64,000 bases of DNA from Bacteroidota bacterium (lineage in GTDB: Bacteria; Bacteroidota; Ignavibacteria; Kryptoniales; JAKASW01): assembly GCA_023381615.1 (NCBI GenBank), contig JAMCQL010000034.1, positions 21,439-85,438 on the forward strand, written 5' to 3'. The notes under the pieces were generated by a model, which saw only the letters and a program-made list of their open reading frames with translations, did no database searches and was not told where the DNA came from. Made by a program: the position numbers and the translations under genes. This document shows, one piece after another, positions 61,276 through 64,000 of this stretch; positions within the stretch are counted from its first letter, which is position 1, and each line of letters begins with the position of its first letter.

Positions 61276-63512
61276 ATGCAGATTTTCTGAAAGAGCTGAA
61301 TCCGGCGCAACTTGAAGCGGTCAAGTCGGTGGAAGGTCCGGAGCTTGTGCTTGCGGGGGCCGGCAGTGGAAAAACAAAAGTCCTCACTTACCGCGTCGCA
61401 TATTTAGTTTCGATCGGAGTCCCATTTTATAACATTCTCTGTCTGACTTTCACAAACAAAGCTGCAAACGAGATGCGAAGCAGAATCGAGAACATGCTTG
61501 GTTTGAAAGATGAAAAGTCAAACAGATTCAGCGGATGGATCGGGACTTTTCATTCTTTGTTTGGAAGGATTCTGCGCATGGAAGCGGAGAAATTGGGCTA
61601 CACTTCCAATTTCACCATCTACGACGAGGAAGACTCTTTGAAAACAATAAAGCAGATTCTCCGTGAGCAGAATCTTTCCGAAGAGGTGTTCGCGCCGGCT
61701 GGAATCCGCTGGCAGATCAGCAAATTGAAAAATGGTCTCGTGCTCCCCTCGCAAGCGAAACAATTAGCCAAGAGTCGGCTTGAAGTTGTTACGGCGGAGA
61801 TGTACGGAACATACGACGATCGCCTCAAAAAAAACAACGCGATGGACTTCGACGATCTCCTGATAAAACCGATTTTGCTCTTCAATCGCGACCGCGCGGC
61901 GCTCGAAAGATATCAGAACAAATTCAGGTTCATCCTCGTCGACGAATATCAGGACACAAACCGCGCGCAATATATTCTCCTCAAAATTCTGGCGGAAAGA
62001 CATAGAAACCTGTGTGTGGTCGGAGACGATGCGCAAAGTATCTACTCGTGGCGCGGCGCGGAGTTAAAGAACATACTAGACTTTCAGACGGATTATCCCA
62101 ATTGTAAAGTCTTCAGGCTCGAACAGAATTACCGATCAACAGGAAAAATACTTAAAGCCGCGAATTCCGTAATTGTTCACAACAAGAGGAAATTCGACAA
62201 AGAACTCTGGACAGAAAATCATGAGGGCGAGCAGCTAACCGTGCTTGAGTGCGAGAGCGACCGCGACGAAAGTTATAAAATTGTTCAGAAGATCAGAGAT
62301 GAAAGTATAAAGGACAAACTCCAGCTCAAAGATTTCGTCGTGCTGTTCAGGACAAATTATCAATCGCGCGCGCTTGAAGAAGCCTTCAACCGCGGCGGGA
62401 TACCGTATATCATTGTCGGCGGTTTGGCATTCTACAAAAGAAAAGAGATCAAAGACCTGCTCGCATACTTGAAATTGATTTTGAATCCGCTCGACGATGA
62501 ATCTTTCTTGCGGATAGTGAACTTCCCTGCCCGCGGCATCGGGGATGTTACTATCGACTATGTGCGGAGTTACGCATCGAAGCAGCAAGTCTCGCTTCTT
62601 CAAGTTTTGGATCAGCTTGATGACATTTCAGAGATCCAGCCGAGACAACGGAACCAGTTGAAGCAGTTCGGCAAACTGATGAACAAATATTCAAGACTTA
62701 AAGACGAATTGTCCGTCAGCGAATTGACCCGCTCGTTGACTGATGAAATCCAAATTATCCGGCTATTGAAAGAAGAAAACACCGTCGAATCTCAGAACAG
62801 GATGGACAACATTCAAGAATTCCTGGCAGGAATAGCGGAATTCCAGAACGACAATCCGGAGGGCACACTCCAGGACTTTCTGGCGGAGGTCTCGCTCGTC
62901 GCCGATGTTGACCGCTGGGACACGAAACGAAACTCCGTGACTCTAATGACAGTTCATGCCGCAAAAGGGCTCGAGTTTCCAGTCGTGTTTGTCAGCGGAC
63001 TCGAAGAAGGACTGTTCCCCCTTTCATCGAAGGAACAGGACGAGCTTGAAGAAGAACGGCGACTCTTCTATGTGGCAATCACTCGCGCAAAAAGAAAGGT
63101 CTACCTTTCTCACTCAAAACAGCGTTATCGTTTTGGCAAATTGTCTTTTCAAGTTCCGTCGCGATTCTTATCAGAGATCGAATCTCAACTATTAGAACAA
63201 GAACACAGTGGACGGCTTTCTTCGCAGCGTACACTTTGGGAATCGCCGAGCTCATTCGAATCTCTGCTGCCTTCTTTGAAACATCTTGAGCATCCCGACG
63301 GTGAAGAACATGCACCGCAATCTGAGGAAAAGCAAAATCGCATGTCGGATCGGCTGAAAGTCGGTGCAACTGTTGAACATCAATTCTTCGGAGAAGGAAA
63401 AGTTATCGAAATGTCCGGCAAGGGAGACAACGAACGGGTTGTCGTACTATTCGGCGCGAATCAGAAAAAGCAATTGATGGTTCGATACGCAAACTTGCGC
63501 ATCGTTAGGTGA
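61272..63512 (+). CDS. pcrA: UvrD/PcrA/Rep-type superfamily I DNA helicase
   Basis: 746 residues. Q motif LNPAQLEAV, Walker A AGAGSGKTKVL, motif Ia LTFTNKAANEM, Walker B VDEYQDTN, motif III GDDAQSIYSWRGA, motif IV QNYRST, motif V TVHAAKGLEFPVVFV and motif VI VAITRAKRKVYLSHS. The C-terminal end (VGATVEHQFFGEGKVIEM to the terminus) is the Tudor-like module of PcrA/UvrD that contacts RNA polymerase. It unwinds DNA 3' to 5' in repair and replication restart. Co-translated with argH. Confidence 0.95.
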   Translation: MNADFLKELNPAQLEAVKSVEGPELVLAGAGSGKTKVLTYRVAYLVSIGVPFYNILCLTFTNKAANEMRSRIENMLGLKDEKSNRFSGWIGTFHSLFGRILRMEAEKLGYTSNFTIYDEEDSLKTIKQILREQNLSEEVFAPAGIRWQISKLKNGLVLPSQAKQLAKSRLEVVTAEMYGTYDDRLKKNNAMDFDDLLIKPILLFNRDRAALERYQNKFRFILVDEYQDTNRAQYILLKILAERHRNLCVVGDDAQSIYSWRGAELKNILDFQTDYPNCKVFRLEQNYRSTGKILKAANSVIVHNKRKFDKELWTENHEGEQLTVLECESDRDESYKIVQKIRDESIKDKLQLKDFVVLFRTNYQSRALEEAFNRGGIPYIIVGGLAFYKRKEIKDLLAYLKLILNPLDDESFLRIVNFPARGIGDVTIDYVRSYASKQQVSLLQVLDQLDDISEIQPRQRNQLKQFGKLMNKYSRLKDELSVSELTRSLTDEIQIIRLLKEENTVESQNRMDNIQEFLAGIAEFQNDNPEGTLQDFLAEVSLVADVDRWDTKRNSVTLMTVHAAKGLEFPVVFVSGLEEGLFPLSSKEQDELEEERRLFYVAITRAKRKVYLSHSKQRYRFGKLSFQVPSRFLSEIESQLLEQEHSGRLSSQRTLWESPSSFESLLPSLKHLEHPDGEEHAPQSEEKQNRMSDRLKVGATVEHQFFGEGKVIEMSGKGDNERVVVLFGANQKKQLMVRYANLRIVR

Positions 63513-63646
63513 CGACACGGCTCGTTAAGTTATTTCATTCAGCAAAATTCCAACCAATAACATGAAATTAAAACTACTGATAATCGGTCCCGAGACAGCA
63601 GATTTTTTGTATGGAATTCTGCTTAAATTATTGATATAATTTATTT

Positions 63647-63901
63647 ATGAGTAGAACGATGGAATGCGGGCTCGATTTAGACATACGAGAGTATCTTACG
63701 GACTTTGTTTTTGCTGATGCCGCTGACATCTTTGACGTCGGCAGCAAAACCAAGCAGGAATATATTTTTGTGCATAATCACAAAATCCCCAAGTATATCA
63801 ATGAGTTTTGGACAGCAAAACAACGCCAGGCGAATTCTTTACATGAAATATCATACAGAGCTTGTTTTGAGCCTCCTGTTTTCCTCAATGGGACACCCTA
63901 G
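63647..63901 (+). pseudogene. broken 5' fragment of a DNA methylase
   Basis: 84 codons. Residues from about 5 to 73 (LDLDIREYLTDFVFADAADIF, KTKQEYIFVHNHKIPKYINEFW, RQANSLHEISYRACF) match the N-terminal part of a group of DNA methylases in which a KPQLP segment and then the AdoMet motif DPFxGRGTT follow. Here the frame departs at EPPVFLNGTP and stops. No methylase core is visible in the remaining 100 nt, though the window end limits the view. Family assignment is from memory of the pattern. Confidence 0.5.
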
Positions 63902-64000
63902 AAAGTTTTCTGGACGATCCGGTAGAGTTCGGCTTGCTGGTCGTCCATCTTGAGAAGTTGGGTTTTAGTATGCATTGATTCGGGGAAAGTGTATGTGATA

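Noticed and set aside
1..64000. CRISPR arrays, integrases or complete insertion sequences
   Set aside because: No regularly spaced repeats, transposase or recombinase motifs were seen; the repeats found are palindromic intergenic elements.

Overview
The window looks like chromosomal DNA from a Gram-negative, non-fermentative bacterium of the Bacteroidota/Chlorobiota (FCB) group, most likely an Ignavibacteria-type lineage. This is an inference from gene content: at least eight outer-membrane beta-barrels, many c-type cytochromes with CXXCH motifs, a cytoplasmic-membrane APC permease, a PhoH protein and split MetH. Shine-Dalgarno sequences are strong, and two sigma70-type promoters of the TTGACA-N17 class are visible, so the dominant promoter type is not the -33/-7 type of Bacteroidetes proper. 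I found no rRNA, tRNA, CRISPR array or intact insertion sequence.

Region 1 (1-17800) is an electron-transfer and envelope island. On the minus strand it holds an NHL-propeller lipoprotein, a four-haem cytochrome and a large barrel; a receiver-only regulator, an NtrC-type sigma54 activator and a sensor kinase whose extracytoplasmic domain carries a CXXCH haem motif; and an eight-haem cytochrome coupled to a second barrel. Three sigma54-like GG-N10-G elements lie in front of the minus-strand units. On the plus strand follow a lipoprotein amidase (with an in-frame palindromic repeat and a degenerate second amidase domain), SpmA/SpmB-like proteins, a barrel, a di-haem cytochrome and a single-polypeptide cytochrome-porin fusion resembling Cyc2.

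Region 2 (17800-38500) is a long series of tightly packed minus-strand genes. pyk, sir2 and a penicillin acylase overlap each other. They follow outer-membrane and lipoprotein genes (FadL-type barrel, Tyr-rich lipoprotein, YjbH-like barrel). Upstream is a roughly 11-kb run: metH split in two, recN, a DNA methyltransferase and restriction endonuclease, cysS, a glycosylasparaginase, an amidohydrolase and the YjbH-like barrel, mostly joined by 4-nt overlaps. The restriction-modification pair is clearly AT-richer than its neighbours and is probably acquired.

Region 3 (38500-44600) has an APC permease, a CsxA-like GH2 exo-glucosaminidase and a two-domain chromate transporter.

Region 4 (44800-48330) is an oxidative-stress cassette on the plus strand: rubrerythrin-type ferritin-like protein, Fe-S oxidoreductase, Dps, DUF3501 protein and a PerR/Fur repressor. 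It is driven by a perfect TTGACA-N17-TATAAT promoter overlapped by a PerR/Fur-box-like inverted repeat.

Region 5 (48440-55000) is a compact three-gene unit: barrel, processive family-2 glycosyltransferase, and a 1318-residue protein combining a DUF2334 deacetylase-like domain with a TIM-barrel hydrolase-like domain. It has the parts list of a synthase-dependent exopolysaccharide system (compare Pga and Pel), but in an arrangement I do not recognise.

Region 6 (55000-64000) holds an NTF2-like protein, PhoH, a LysM/coiled-coil and small lipoprotein pair with clear promoter and terminator, then argG, a class-IV aminotransferase, argH and a UvrD/PcrA helicase in overlapping order. It ends with a broken 5' fragment of a DNA methylase.

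Intergenic regions are rich in palindromic repeats (CCCGAC/GTCGGG and CCCTTG/CAAGGG types, and a CGCAAAGG/CACAAAGG family). One of them has entered the amidase reading frame.
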